A DNA stretch of 64,000 nucleotides from Streptomyces sp. TRM68416 (GTDB taxonomy: Bacteria; Actinomycetota; Actinomycetes; Streptomycetales; Streptomycetaceae), in NCBI RefSeq assembly GCF_014596915.1, contig NZ_JACVWU010000036.1, forward strand, positions 1-64,000, written 5' to 3'. Shown piece after piece: positions 35,018 through 44,295 of the stretch. Each line of letters opens with the position of its first letter. Within the stretch, counting starts at the first letter, position 1. Below the pieces are notes generated by a model. The model worked only from the letters and a program-made list of their open reading frames with translations, ran no database searches and had not been told where the DNA came from. A program made the translations under genes and the position numbers.

Positions 35018-35875
35018 GTGGCGTCCAATGTCAATCCCACTGTCAGGCGCCGCCGACTGGGCCAGGAGTTGCGCCGCCTCCGCGAAGTCAAGGGCATGAC
35101 GGCCGAAGAGGTGGCCGAGCGGCTTCTGGTGTCGCAGTCGAAGATCAGCCGCCTGGAGAACGGGCGGCGCAGCATCAGCCAGCGTGACGTCCGCGATCTG
35201 TGCGGGGTGTACGAGGTCGAGGACCAGCGGATCGTCGAGTCCCTGATGCAGATGGCCAAGGACTCCCGCCAGCAGGGCTGGTGGCATGCGTTCGGGGATG
35301 TCCCGTACAGCGTGTACATCGGCCTGGAGACGGACGCGGCCAGCCTCCGTGTCTACGATCCCCAGGTCGTCCCCGGTCTGTTGCAGACCCCGCAGTACGC
35401 CGAGGCGCTCATCGCGGGGGCGTTGCCGGAGACCGCGCCGACGGAGATCGAGAAGCGGGTGCAGGTGCGGATGCGCCGACAGGAACGAATCTCCACCGAG
35501 GAGAACCCGCTGCGGCTGTGGACCGTGATGGACGAGGCCGCGCTGCACCGGGTGGTCGGCGGCCCTTCCCTCATGCGCGACCAACTGGAGTACCTGGTCG
35601 AGCAGTCCCAGTTGCCGCACGTCACGGTGCAGGTGATCCCCTTCGACATGGGTGCGCACCCGGGGATAAACGGCCAGTACGCGATCCTTGAGTTCCCGGA
35701 CGCGGCCGACTCCAGCGTCGTGTACATCGAGGGCGTCACCAGCGACCTGTACCTGGAGAAGCCGAACGACGTCCAGAAGTACAGCGTGATGTACGAGCAT
35801 CTCCGGGCCCAGGCGCTGAACGTGGACCAGTCGCGTCAGTTCATCGCGGACATCGCGAAGAAGTACGCGCGTTGA
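35018..35875 (+). CDS. scr1: Scr1-family XRE regulator (DUF5753)
   Basis: The 285-residue protein has a helix-turn-helix (MTAEEVAERLLVSQSKISRLENGRR) and a DUF5753 domain with LEYLVEQSQLPHVTVQVIPFD and VVYIEGVTSDLYLEKPNDV. Order and content correspond to SCO4441-SCO4442 of S. coelicolor, reported as an actinomycete-specific pair acting on antibiotic production. The GTG at 35018 is favoured by GGAGG ten bases before it; an upstream in-frame GTG and ATG lack one. Confidence 0.88.
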   Translation: MASNVNPTVRRRRLGQELRRLREVKGMTAEEVAERLLVSQSKISRLENGRRSISQRDVRDLCGVYEVEDQRIVESLMQMAKDSRQQGWWHAFGDVPYSVYIGLETDAASLRVYDPQVVPGLLQTPQYAEALIAGALPETAPTEIEKRVQVRMRRQERISTEENPLRLWTVMDEAALHRVVGGPSLMRDQLEYLVEQSQLPHVTVQVIPFDMGAHPGINGQYAILEFPDAADSSVVYIEGVTSDLYLEKPNDVQKYSVMYEHLRAQALNVDQSRQFIADIAKKYAR

Positions 35876-36106
35876 GGCGGTTCCGGCCGGGAGTGGGCGG
35901 ACATTACACCTTCCCCCGGCCGGTATGGAAGACCCCAATGGAATATGCCATCCGGTCGAGTGAATAGTCGCTTCGTACGCCGATGTTGGCGAGTAGCGTC
36001 GATCACGCCACCAAGCAACAAGGTTGGCGCGAACCGTTCCGTGGGTCCCCGCTGGGGGCACCCGGGGCGGCGACAGCAATTCACCAACGGGTAGTTCGGA
36101 GCAGAA

Positions 36107-36313
36107 ATGGCAATTCGTCAGGGCGCCACGGACATGTGGACCAAGTCCTCGTACTCCACCGGGAACGGCGCGTGCGTCGAGGTCCGGTCACCGCTCACGG
36201 CCATGGCCGTGCGGGACTCGAAGGTCCCGGAGGGGCCCACGCTGACGTTCCCGGCGCCGTCGTGGAACACCTTCGTGGCCGAGGTCGGCAGGGGTACGTT
36301 CGACCTCCACTGA
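36107..36313 (+). CDS. scr2: DUF397 domain protein (Scr2-like)
   Basis: The 68-residue DUF397 protein has WTKSSYSTGNGACVEV, MAVRDSKVPEGP and SWNTFVAEV. It lies 231 bp after the Scr1-family gene rather than overlapping it, so it may have its own promoter. It is the second intact DUF397 in the window. Confidence 0.9.
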   Translation: MAIRQGATDMWTKSSYSTGNGACVEVRSPLTAMAVRDSKVPEGPTLTFPAPSWNTFVAEVGRGTFDLH

Positions 36314-36429
36314 TGCACAGACCCTTCCACAACTCCATAAGCAGCACAGCAAGAGCCCTCTCGACCAGCCCGCCGTCCTTGCCGAGGGGGCTCCCTGCTG
36401 CGCGCGCCGCGGGGTCGTGCGCCGTTCAT

Positions 36430-36529
36430 CCTGCGGGCATGCGTGCCGCCTGGGGCGGCACGGGTGGGCGCAGGCGGCACCCCGTCAGCGCCGGGCTGCG
36501 CGACCCACCCCCGCCCGCGCCCCGTCGGC
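36430..36529. repeat. GC-rich intergenic palindrome block
   Basis: This contains gtgccgcctggggcggcac and ggcgcaggcggcacccc, which fold into stems, then a gggctgcgcgacccacccc block common in Streptomyces intergenic DNA. It lies between convergent genes and is a likely terminator. Confidence 0.55.
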
Positions 36530-37381
36530 TCACCTCACCGGAAACGCCACGTCGCACACCGGATCCGACGGCCCCGCCGCGTCCCAGTCGGCGAAGTACA
36601 CCTCCCGGCAGGGACCGTCGTACTCCAGCCCCTTGTCCCTCATCCACGCCTCCACCGCCTCGAAGGCGGCAAGGATCTGCGGATGAGCCACCTGCGCCTT
36701 GGAGATCCGCGTATAGGCCAGCCTCCGCGCCGGCTCCACCCGGACCTTGGTCTCCCACGTCCGCCCGCGCGCCTCGGCCCACGCCCGGGCCGCCGCCTCG
36801 TCGGCGACCGGCATGCACGCCTCCGCAGGCCCGTCGCTCTCCATCGACACCTCGGAGTGGTAGATCACGAAGGGCGCCCCCACCACACCCCCGCACTCCC
36901 GGGCCGCCGCCTCCAGCCGCCCGAGCGACGCCCCGATCCACGCCGGCAGCTCGTCCGCCAGCGTGTGCCGCGTCTCGGTGAGGAGCACCTGCGCCGGCAC
37001 CTCCACCGTCTCCACCACGAACTTCTCGTACATCTCCGAACTCCTCCCGGACAGCCGTCCACGGAGGTACTCGGCAAGCGTCCGCTGCGCCGCCACCCGC
37101 GTCTCCACGCCCGCCCAGTACGCGGCGAGCAGATCCGCGCCCTCGGCGCCGCCCGCCGCCACCACGTCGGCGATCCGCGCGAGCGGCATGTCGAGCTGGC
37201 GCAGCAGCGCCACGAGCCGCGCCTGGTCGACCTGCCCGGCGCGGTAGTAGCGGTAGCCGCTGACCTCGTCGACGTGCGCGGGCGCGAGCAGCCCGAGACG
37301 GTCGTACAACCGCAGCGCCTTCGCCGACAGGCGCGAGCGCGCGGCGAACGCACCGATGGTGAGCAGCTCTTCGTCCACCAC
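36530..37381 (-). CDS. MerR-family regulator with GyrI-like effector domain
   Basis: The 283-residue protein has a MerR winged helix (LTIGAFAARSRLSAKALRLYD then GYRYYRAGQVDQARLVALLR), a dimerisation coiled coil and a C-terminal GyrI-like small-molecule domain (about 120-283) including SDPVCDVAFPV. Start: GGAGG five bases before the GTG at 37381 suggests this codon, or the adjacent GTG, rather than one five codons upstream. Confidence 0.87.
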   Translation of the reverse strand: MVDEELLTIGAFAARSRLSAKALRLYDRLGLLAPAHVDEVSGYRYYRAGQVDQARLVALLRQLDMPLARIADVVAAGGAEGADLLAAYWAGVETRVAAQRTLAEYLRGRLSGRSSEMYEKFVVETVEVPAQVLLTETRHTLADELPAWIGASLGRLEAAARECGGVVGAPFVIYHSEVSMESDGPAEACMPVADEAAARAWAEARGRTWETKVRVEPARRLAYTRISKAQVAHPQILAAFEAVEAWMRDKGLEYDGPCREVYFADWDAAGPSDPVCDVAFPVR

Positions 37382-37451
37382 AGCATCCTCCGTCACCGGG
37401 CGGACGGTCCGCCCGGTGACGAGGACGCTCTGCCCTGCCCCAGGGGCAAGG

Positions 37452-37958
37452 TCAACCGGCGAGCCGACTGGTGATGGCCGCGACGACCTCGTCCGCCTCC
37501 GGCTCCGTCTGCGGCGCGAACCGGGCGACGACGTTCCCGTCCCGTCCGATGAGGAACTTCTCGAAGTTCCAGCGGATGTCCCCGGTGTGCCCCTCGGCGT
37601 CGGCGAAGGGGGTCAGGCGGTCGTAGAGCTCGTGCCGCCCTTCGCCGTTCACCTCGACCTTCTCCGTCATCGGGAAGGTCACGCCGTACGTCGCGGAGCA
37701 GAACTCGGCTATCTCCTCGGCGCTGCCCGGCTCCTGCCCGAGGAACTGGTTGCAGGGCACGCCGAGCACGGTGAAGCCCTGGTCGGCGTAGCGCGCTTGC
37801 AGTCGCTCAAGGCCGGCGTACTGCGGGGTGAGCCCGCACTTGGAGGCCACGTTCACGACGAGCACGACCCGGCCGGCGTACTGCTTGAGGTCGGCGGGGC
37901 CGCCCTGGAGGGCGCCGATGGAGACGTCGAGGGGGGATGCGTTCGTGTCAGTAGTCAT
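37452..37958 (-). CDS. Glutathione peroxidase-family thiol peroxidase
   Basis: The 168-residue protein has the full catalytic set: Cys in NVASKCGLTPQY, Gln in PCNQFLGQEPG, and Trp-Asn in IRWNFEKFLIGRDG. It is a cysteine (not selenocysteine) enzyme, as usual in bacteria, which probably use mycothiol or thioredoxin as reductant. The homologue in S. coelicolor (SCO4444) sits in the same neighbourhood. Confidence 0.95.
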   Translation of the reverse strand: MTTDTNASPLDVSIGALQGGPADLKQYAGRVVLVVNVASKCGLTPQYAGLERLQARYADQGFTVLGVPCNQFLGQEPGSAEEIAEFCSATYGVTFPMTEKVEVNGEGRHELYDRLTPFADAEGHTGDIRWNFEKFLIGRDGNVVARFAPQTEPEADEVVAAITSRLAG

Positions 37959-37967
37959 GGGCGGAGC

Positions 37968-38984
37968 CTAACTCCGGCAGGGGTCGGCCCCTTGAGCCCG
38001 TACCGAACTCCGATTGTCGTCGGCCCCCTGCGCCCGTACCAGGACATCCCCCGCCGCCGTCCGCGAGTACAGCACCGCCCGTCCCGCCCGCCGCCGCTCC
38101 ACCAGCCCCGCGTCCCGCAGCACCCGCAGGTGCCGCCCCACCGAGCCGAGCCCCTGCCCGGTCACGGCGACGAGCTGGGTGGTACTGAGGGGGGAGTCCA
38201 GCCGCACGAGCACGCCGGCGCGCGCGCCCCCGAGCAGCGCCCCCAGGCTCGCGGGAACCGCCCGCGCACCGGGATCGGCGAGCGCCCCCGCGCACGGGTA
38301 CACCACCGCGTACCGCTCGGGCTCCTCCCAGGACACCCACCCGCTCTTCGGTGTCACCGGTACGAAGACCAGCTCGGCCCCGGAGATCTCCCTGGGCGGG
38401 TACTCGTGCAGGTTGACCTGGAACCGGCTGCCGCCGAGCCAGCGCGTGCGCCCCGGCCGCAGGGAGTCCAGTACGTCCGCCCAGCCGCCCCGGCTCACCT
38501 GTGCGGTCCGCGCGACCACGTCGGCCTCCAGGACCCGTCGGCGCCGGTCCCAGTCCGGCCGTACGGTCTCCTCCCAGACGTACTGGAGGAGCGAGGCCGC
38601 CCGCTCGGGCAGGTCGTCCCGGCCCAGCTCTGCGGGGAGCGGGCCGGCGAGGGAGCGGGCGAGGTGGGCGCGGGCGTCCGCGGGGCGGGCCGCACGCACC
38701 CGGGCCACGCCCTCCTCGAAGGTCTCCCCGTCGACCGGCGTCGGCGTGAGGAAGTCCGCGATCCAGTCCCGTCCGAGCCCGGCCCGCACCAGCCGCGCGG
38801 TCACCGGGTCGGCGGCCAGCCGGGCCCGGTAGCCGGGCAGCCGCGCGTCCAGCCAGGCGCGTTCGCCGGGGTGCGCGGCGACGCCCGAGTGCAGCGGCTT
38901 CAGCGCGGCGAAGGTCTCGGCGAGCGGCGAGATCAGGAACCGGCTTCCGGCGAGGGTGTCGGCGTTGATCTGCCACCAGCCCAT
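37968..38984 (-). CDS. ArsR-like winged-helix regulator (DUF5937 type)
   Basis: The 338-residue protein has a long N-terminal domain starting WWQINADTLAGSRFLISPLAET and a C-terminal ArsR-type winged helix (LDSPLSTTQLVAVTGQGLGSVGRHLRVLRDAGLVERRRAGRAVLYS). It is divergent from an MFS exporter gene, and the 74-bp gap holds a palindrome, so it probably represses that exporter. GGAGG lies eight bases before the ATG. Confidence 0.87.
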   Translation of the reverse strand: MGWWQINADTLAGSRFLISPLAETFAALKPLHSGVAAHPGERAWLDARLPGYRARLAADPVTARLVRAGLGRDWIADFLTPTPVDGETFEEGVARVRAARPADARAHLARSLAGPLPAELGRDDLPERAASLLQYVWEETVRPDWDRRRRVLEADVVARTAQVSRGGWADVLDSLRPGRTRWLGGSRFQVNLHEYPPREISGAELVFVPVTPKSGWVSWEEPERYAVVYPCAGALADPGARAVPASLGALLGGARAGVLVRLDSPLSTTQLVAVTGQGLGSVGRHLRVLRDAGLVERRRAGRAVLYSRTAAGDVLVRAQGADDNRSSVRAQGADPCRS

Positions 38985-39000
38985 GAGCGCCCCTCCCGGC

Positions 39001-39020
39001 GTTTCGCACCTGCGCGAAAC
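39001..39020. promoter_or_regulatory. ArsR-type operator candidate
   Basis: GTTTCGC and GCGAAAC are perfect 7-bp arms around a 6-bp centre, between the divergent ArsR-like and MFS genes. Confidence 0.65.
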
Positions 39021-39058
39021 AATATCGACCGCCTCCCGGGCCGCCGCAGACTCCGCGC

Positions 39059-40258
39059 ATGCGCAGCTACCGACACCTCTTCCGCACCCCGGAGTTCACG
39101 CCCCTCTTCCTCGCCTCCTGTGCCAACGTCGCGGCCCAGACGGTGGGCGGTCTGGCGCTCGCCACGCTGGTGTACCGGGCGACCGGGTCGCCGCTGCTGT
39201 CGGCGGTGAGCATGTTCGGCCCGTCGCTGGCGCAGGTGGCCGGGGCGAGCCTCTTCCTGTCGGGCGCCGACCGGCTGCCGCCGAGGGCGGCCTTGACGGG
39301 CCTTGCGCTGGCCTTCACGGCGACCACGGCGTTCCTCGCGGTCCCCGGCCTGCCGATCTGGGCGCTCTTCGCCGTCCTGCTCGCCCAGGGCCTGGTGGCC
39401 TCGCTCGGCGGGGGCGTGCGCTGGGGTCTGCTGAACGAGATCCTCGCCAAGGACGGCTATCTGCTGGGGCGTTCGCTGTTCAACATGATGAGCGGGGTCA
39501 TGCAGATCGCCGGTTACGCGACCGGCGGCGTCCTGGTGGCGCTGCTCTCCCCCCGCCTGTGCCTGCTGCTCGCGGCGGCCCTGTACGCGCTGTCCGCCGC
39601 CGCCACCCGGTTCGGTCTGAGCCGCCGCGCCCCGCGCGCCGTGGGCCGCCCGTCCGTCGCCGCGACCTGGCGCACCAACGCGCTGCTGTGGTCCTCCCGC
39701 CCCCGCAGGACCGTCTACCTGGCCCTGTGGCTCCCCAACGGCCTGGTCGTGGGCTGCGAGTCGCTCTACGTCTCCTACGCCCCGCAGGCGGCCGGCGCCC
39801 TGTTCGCCTGCGCGGCCCTCGGCATGCTCGCCGGTGACGTGACGGTCGGCCGCCTGGTCCCGCCCGCGCCGCGCCGACGGCTCGGGGTGCCGCTGCTCTG
39901 GCTGCTGGCGGCGCCGTACCTCCTGTTCTTCCTGCGCCCGGCGGTTCCGGTCGCCGCGGCCGCCGTGGCTCTCGCCTCCGTGGGCTTCGGTGCGAGCCTG
40001 GTCCAGCAGGAGCGCCTGATGGAGCTGACCCCGGACGAACTGAGCGGCCACGCCCTGGGGCTGCACTCCGCCGGAATGCTCACACTGCAGGGCGTGAGCG
40101 CCGCGTTGGCCGGCTCGGTGGCCCAACTGACCTCCCCGGCAACGGCGATGACGGTGCTGGCGGGAGCGTCGCTGGCGGTGACGGCGTGCCTGGCGCCGGG
40201 GCTGCGGGCGGGCGGGGTTCAGGGGAAAGAGATTGAAGTTCGTACCACGAACCAATAA
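39059..40258 (+). CDS. Major facilitator superfamily transporter
   Basis: The 399-residue protein has about twelve hydrophobic segments starting with FLASCANVAAQTVGGLALATLVY. It resembles MFS permeases found next to DUF5937/ArsR regulators. Substrate unknown, probably drug efflux. A palindrome of the MarR type (40238-40252) lies within its last codons. Confidence 0.85.
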   Translation: MRSYRHLFRTPEFTPLFLASCANVAAQTVGGLALATLVYRATGSPLLSAVSMFGPSLAQVAGASLFLSGADRLPPRAALTGLALAFTATTAFLAVPGLPIWALFAVLLAQGLVASLGGGVRWGLLNEILAKDGYLLGRSLFNMMSGVMQIAGYATGGVLVALLSPRLCLLLAAALYALSAAATRFGLSRRAPRAVGRPSVAATWRTNALLWSSRPRRTVYLALWLPNGLVVGCESLYVSYAPQAAGALFACAALGMLAGDVTVGRLVPPAPRRRLGVPLLWLLAAPYLLFFLRPAVPVAAAAVALASVGFGASLVQQERLMELTPDELSGHALGLHSAGMLTLQGVSAALAGSVAQLTSPATAMTVLAGASLAVTACLAPGLRAGGVQGKEIEVRTTNQ

Positions 40259-40274
40259 AGTTCGTAATGCGAAC
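40238..40274. promoter_or_regulatory. Two MarR-type palindromes
   Basis: GTTCGTACCACGAAC (40238-40252) and GTTCGTAATGCGAAC (40260-40274) lie 22 bp apart centre to centre, upstream of the oxidoreductase pseudogene. A MarR gene is 1.1 kb downstream. Confidence 0.65.
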
Positions 40275-40334
40275 TACCCGTCCGGGATCCGTGACTACAT
40301 AATGCGAACTACCCGTCCGGGATCCGTGACTACA
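40265..40334 (+). repeat. Exact 35-bp tandem duplication
   Basis: The 35-bp unit from taatgcgaac to gtgactaca occurs twice without a mismatch (40265-40299 and 40300-40334). It duplicates the right half of the second palindrome together with the presumed promoter region of the next gene. Confidence 0.9.
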
Positions 40335-40351
40335 GGGGGAGTTGCCCCGTC

Positions 40352-41390
40352 ATGGCAGTGGAAACGACAGCGGCGACCGGCCGTACCGTCGTGATCGTCG
40401 GCGGCGGATACGGCGGCTCCACGGCCGCCAAGGCACTGGACGCCGAGGCCGTACGACCGTCTGCTGCAGCGGGGTTCGGTCGTACGGCACCGGGTCGCCT
40501 CCGTCGATCCGGCCGGCGTGACCGTCGCCGACGGCCGCCGGATCGAGGCCGACTGCCTGGTCCTCGCCACCGGCTCCGGCTACCCCTTCCCCGCCAAGGC
40601 GGACGTGGACGAGGCCGCCGAGGCACTGGCCCGCCTGCGCGAGACGCACGAGGAACTCGCCGGTGCAGAACGGGTGCTGGTGACCGGAGCGGGGCCGGTA
40701 GGCCTGGAGCTGGCCGGTGAGATCAAGCACGTATGGCCCGAGAAGTCGGTCGTGATCGTCGACCCGGCGCCGGAACTGCTGCCCGGCTTCGACCCCGCCC
40801 TCCGCGCCGACCTGCTGCGCCAACGGGACGCGCTCGGCATCGAGTTGCGGCTGTCCACCGCCCTCGCGGAGGAGTCGCCGTCCGAACCGGGCCGGGCGAA
40901 GACGTTCACGGCGGCCACCACGGCCGACGACGAGATCACGGCGGACATCTGGTTCCGCGCCCACGGGGTGCGCACCAACGGCGACCACCTGGCCGACGGC
41001 CGCCTGACCGCCCGTACCGCCCAGGGCCGGGTGCGCGTCACGGACCGGCTCACCGTCGACGACTACGGCCAGGTCTACGCCCTTGGCGACATCACCGACG
41101 TGCCGGAGGCCAAGACGGCCGGGTACGCGATGCAGCACGCGCAGGTCGTGGCCGCCAACATCGCCACCCAACTGCGCGGGGAGGCCCCGCAGGCCGTCTA
41201 CCGGCCCGCGCCGGTCCCGTCCGTGCTGCTTCCGCTGGGGCCGGAACACGGCGTCGGCCAGTTCCCGTCCGAGGACGACCCCGCCGTACCGGCCGTGGTG
41301 CGGGCGGAGGTGGTGGCGCAGTACAAGGGCGCGGACCTGTTCACCGGGCGGTTCGAGGAACTGTTCGGGACGGCCGACGGCAAGGCATGA
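40352..41390 (+). pseudogene. FAD-dependent NAD(P) oxidoreductase (AIF/NDH-2-like) with internal deletion and frameshift
   Basis: The N-terminus from ATG 40352 reads TVVIVGGGYGGSTAAKALDAEA, the FAD-binding start. The rest (LLQRGSVVRHRVASVDPAG, ADCLVLATGSGYPFP, VLVTGAGPVGLELAGEI, YALGDITDVPEAKTAGYAM) continues in a different frame from about 40455. About 35-40 residues normally found between these blocks are missing, so a deletion of a non-multiple of three at about 40450 has broken the gene. A shorter product from a later start (40518) would lack the FAD loop. Confidence 0.8.
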
Positions 41391-41423
41391 CGGTCGGCGT
41401 CAAGGCGCCAAGGTGTCGAGGCG

Positions 41424-41894
41424 TCAAGGCGTGACGGCGTCGTCCGGCTCGCCGAAGACCACCGGCACCTCGTTGTCGTCCACGACGCGGGCCAACAGGG
41501 CGGCGAGCAGCTCGCGTTCGTCGGCGCCGAGGCCGGCGGGGAGCAGGTCCACCCGTCGGCAGGTGTCGTCGTAGAACTCCTTGGCGAGCGCGGCGCCCTC
41601 CTCGGTCAGCCCGACGCGTACCGCCCGCCCGTCCCGCGGGTCCGCCTCGCGGCGCACCAGCCCGCGCTGCGCGGTCCGGTCCACCAGCCCGGTCAGGCTG
41701 GACTTGGCCAGCCCGAGCATCGCGCCGAGCTCGCTCATCCCGTACGGCTGGGACATCAGCACACACAGCAGCTGCCCCTGCTGCGGGGTGATCCCGAACT
41801 CGCGGCTCGACTCGGCGTACACGGCATTCACCAGGAACGTCGACCGCACCAACGCGGTGACGACTCCCATCTGCCCACCTGCGGCTCCGCCCAT
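41424..41894 (-). CDS. MarR-family regulator
   Basis: The 156-residue protein has the MarR winged helix: MSELGAMLGLAKSSLTGLVDRTAQRGLVRREADPRDGRAVRVGLTEEG, with the DxRD wing. It is convergent with the broken oxidoreductase and probably binds the palindromes at 40238-40274. A second in-frame ATG eight codons in has a better ribosome-binding site (AGGTGGG). Confidence 0.9.
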   Translation of the reverse strand: MGGAAGGQMGVVTALVRSTFLVNAVYAESSREFGITPQQGQLLCVLMSQPYGMSELGAMLGLAKSSLTGLVDRTAQRGLVRREADPRDGRAVRVGLTEEGAALAKEFYDDTCRRVDLLPAGLGADERELLAALLARVVDDNEVPVVFGEPDDAVTP

Positions 41895-42021
41895 TCCGCC
41901 AGGGTAGGCCCTCGGGGAGTATCGGAACGGAAATCAGCGGTAGCGGGGTGATCTTGATTCCGGTTCGGTGACATGTCTGACCGCCTTGGCGGACTCGGCG
42001 TCGAATCGCTCCCTGCCGACC

Positions 42022-42684
42022 TCATGCCGGGTGGATGAGGCGGCTTTCGTAGGCGAAGATCACGGCCTGTATCCGGTCGCGGAGTTCGAGCTTTTGCAGG
42101 ATTCGCCCCAGATGGGACTTCACGGTCGCCTCCGCCAGGTACAGCGTGGCCGCGATCTCGGCGTTGGACAGGCCGCAGCCCACCTTGACGAGCACCTCGT
42201 GCTCGCGGGCGCTGAGCCGGCTCAGCCGCTCGTCGCGGTCGGCGCCGCTGCCGTCGGGGATGTGGGGGCGGAGGTTCTCCAGCAGGCGGCGGGTGACCCG
42301 CGGGGAGACCACCGCGTCGCCCGCTGCCACGCTGCGTATCGCGGTGAGCAGTTCCTCGGGCCTGGTGTTCTTCAGCAGGAAGCCCGAGGCTCCGGCTTTG
42401 AGTGCGGTGAAGGCGTATTCGTCGAGGTCGAAGGTGGTGAGGATCAGTACTTTGCTCCGCGGGGAGATCCGGATGACCTGTCGGGTTGCCTCGATCCCGT
42501 CGGTCCCGGGCATTCGGACGTCCATGAGGACGACGTCGGGGCGCAAGTCCCGGGCGAGGCGTACGGCCTGGACGCCGTCTGCGGCTTCGCCGACCGGTGC
42601 CATGTCGGGCTGGGTCTCCAGGACCGTGCTGAAGGCCATACGGAGCAGCGCTTCGTCGTCGGCGATCAGGACGCGGATCGTCAT
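42022..42684 (-). CDS. NarL/FixJ-family response regulator
   Basis: The 220-residue protein has a receiver domain with acidic pocket DDE (9-11), phosphoacceptor D55 in VVLMDVRMPG and K near 105 (FLLKNTR), then a LuxR-type helix-turn-helix (LSAREHEVLVKVGCGLSNAEIAATLYLAEATVKSHLGRILQKL). ATG overlaps the kinase stop (ATGA), so the pair is one operon. Confidence 0.95.
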   Translation of the reverse strand: MTIRVLIADDEALLRMAFSTVLETQPDMAPVGEAADGVQAVRLARDLRPDVVLMDVRMPGTDGIEATRQVIRISPRSKVLILTTFDLDEYAFTALKAGASGFLLKNTRPEELLTAIRSVAAGDAVVSPRVTRRLLENLRPHIPDGSGADRDERLSRLSAREHEVLVKVGCGLSNAEIAATLYLAEATVKSHLGRILQKLELRDRIQAVIFAYESRLIHPA

Positions 42685-43970
42685 GCGGATGCCGCTCCGC
42701 TGCTGCCGAGGTCGAGGCGGGTGTGGACTCGCCAGCCGCCGCCCGGGAGCGGTCCGGCCTGCAACGTCCCCCCGTAGGCGGCCGCGCGCTCGCGCATGCC
42801 GGGGATGCCGTGGCCGGATGGTGTGGCGCCCGGATGCGGCGGGCGGGGGCCGCTGTCGGTGACGTCCACTGTGACGGTCTCGGTCGAGCACCGTATCCGG
42901 ACCTTCGCGTGTGTGCCGGGGTGTGTGTGCTTGAGGGTGTTGGTCAAGGCTTCCTGCACCAGGCGGTAGACGGTCAGTTGTGCGGTGGCGGGTATGTGGG
43001 TGTGGTCGCCCTGGATCTCGACGCGGGTCGGCAGCCCGGCGGCGCACATCTGGTCGGCGAGGGCTGCCAGTTGTGCGATGCCGGGCAGGGGGTGGCGCTC
43101 CGCGTCGGGTTCGTCGGTCCGCAGGATGCCCAAGGAGCGGCGCATGTCGGTCAGGGCCTGCCGGCCCGTCTCGGAGATCTGGAGCATCGCGGTGGTGGCC
43201 TTGGCGGGGGACCGGTGCTGTGCGTAGACGGCGGCGTCGGTGAGCGCGACCATGACGGACAGGTTGTGGGTGACGATGTCGTGCATCTCCCGGGTGATAC
43301 GTGTCCTCTCGTCGGCGACGGCCAGCCGCGCCTGCTGGTCCTGTTGTTGCTCCAGGCGTGCGGCCCGTTCCTCCAAGGCCGCGAGGTAGGCGCGTGTGGT
43401 CCGCGCATTCACCCCCAGGACGGCGGCGGAGACGACCGTCGCGGTCACCGCGACGAAGGGGGTCAGGAACGCGCCTTCCGTCGCCCAGCGCAGACAGGCC
43501 AGCAGAGCCCCGCCCTCCACAATGGCACCGGCGACAAGCGTGCCGCGCCGGCCCGAGTTCGCGGCCACCGTGTAGAGAGCCACCAACAAAGCGATGTCCG
43601 CCGGTAGTTGGACGTCCATCAGCCACTGGACGAGGGCCGCGGCTGCCACGGCTCCGAACACCGTGAGCGGGGCCCGGCGCCGCCACACCAGGGGCAGTGC
43701 GAGGGCGGCGGTGAGGGCCACGGACACCGGGAGCTCTTGCGGCGCGTGCGTGGTCATGATGTTGATCAGGAGCAGCGCCGGCAGCAGCGAGTCCCACACG
43801 ACGGGCGGCAGTCGGGAGCCCCAGCGCCGGGCGGCTCTCGTCGGTCGCGGCGCTCGTGCGGAGGCCGGGTCGGCGTACCTCGTCGGCCGTACGGCTGTCC
43901 CGGCCCGCGGCACCCGGTCCCGGTGGCGCAACGGGTGGGCACTGCCGGTTTCCGCGGCCGCCTCGGTCAT
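42681..43970 (-). CDS. HisKA_3-type sensor histidine kinase
   Basis: The 429-residue protein has a basic N-terminal tail, about five transmembrane segments (about 50-190), a coiled coil and the phosphoacceptor motif ITREMHDIVTHNLSVMV (His about 228). Its HATPase domain has QEALTNTLKHT and SGHGIPGMRERAAAYGG. No extracellular sensor domain is visible, so it may be an intramembrane-sensing kinase. I choose ATG 43970 with AGGA upstream; longer starts would overlap the divergent gene region. Confidence 0.88.
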   Translation of the reverse strand: MTEAAAETGSAHPLRHRDRVPRAGTAVRPTRYADPASARAPRPTRAARRWGSRLPPVVWDSLLPALLLINIMTTHAPQELPVSVALTAALALPLVWRRRAPLTVFGAVAAAALVQWLMDVQLPADIALLVALYTVAANSGRRGTLVAGAIVEGGALLACLRWATEGAFLTPFVAVTATVVSAAVLGVNARTTRAYLAALEERAARLEQQQDQQARLAVADERTRITREMHDIVTHNLSVMVALTDAAVYAQHRSPAKATTAMLQISETGRQALTDMRRSLGILRTDEPDAERHPLPGIAQLAALADQMCAAGLPTRVEIQGDHTHIPATAQLTVYRLVQEALTNTLKHTHPGTHAKVRIRCSTETVTVDVTDSGPRPPHPGATPSGHGIPGMRERAAAYGGTLQAGPLPGGGWRVHTRLDLGSSGAASA

Positions 43971-44295
43971 CACACGTTCCTGTCGATTCAGCGTCATCGC
44001 GGCCCCGGCCGGGGCCGCCACCGCGTACAGCCGGAGTCGGGTCGGGTACGGGAGCGTAAGACCCGCGCTGCTCGCAGGTACCGCGGCGCTGTCACGGTAG
44101 GCCGCGATCCAGCGGAACCGCATGAGTCCACCGTCTGAAGGAATCGTGCGGAAGTACGACCACAGGAGGAGCCCGGCCACCTCCCACGGTCGCAAGGCCG
44201 CTCACACGGGTGTGCCTCGGATTGCGACTCCGGCTGTACACGATGGCGCCCCGGGGACGATGTGGCAGCGCGTGCCCCGCGCCGAGCATGGCCGG

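Noticed and set aside
41395..41432. Short ggcgtcaagg repeats between convergent genes
   Set aside because: Too short and degenerate to claim as a functional feature.
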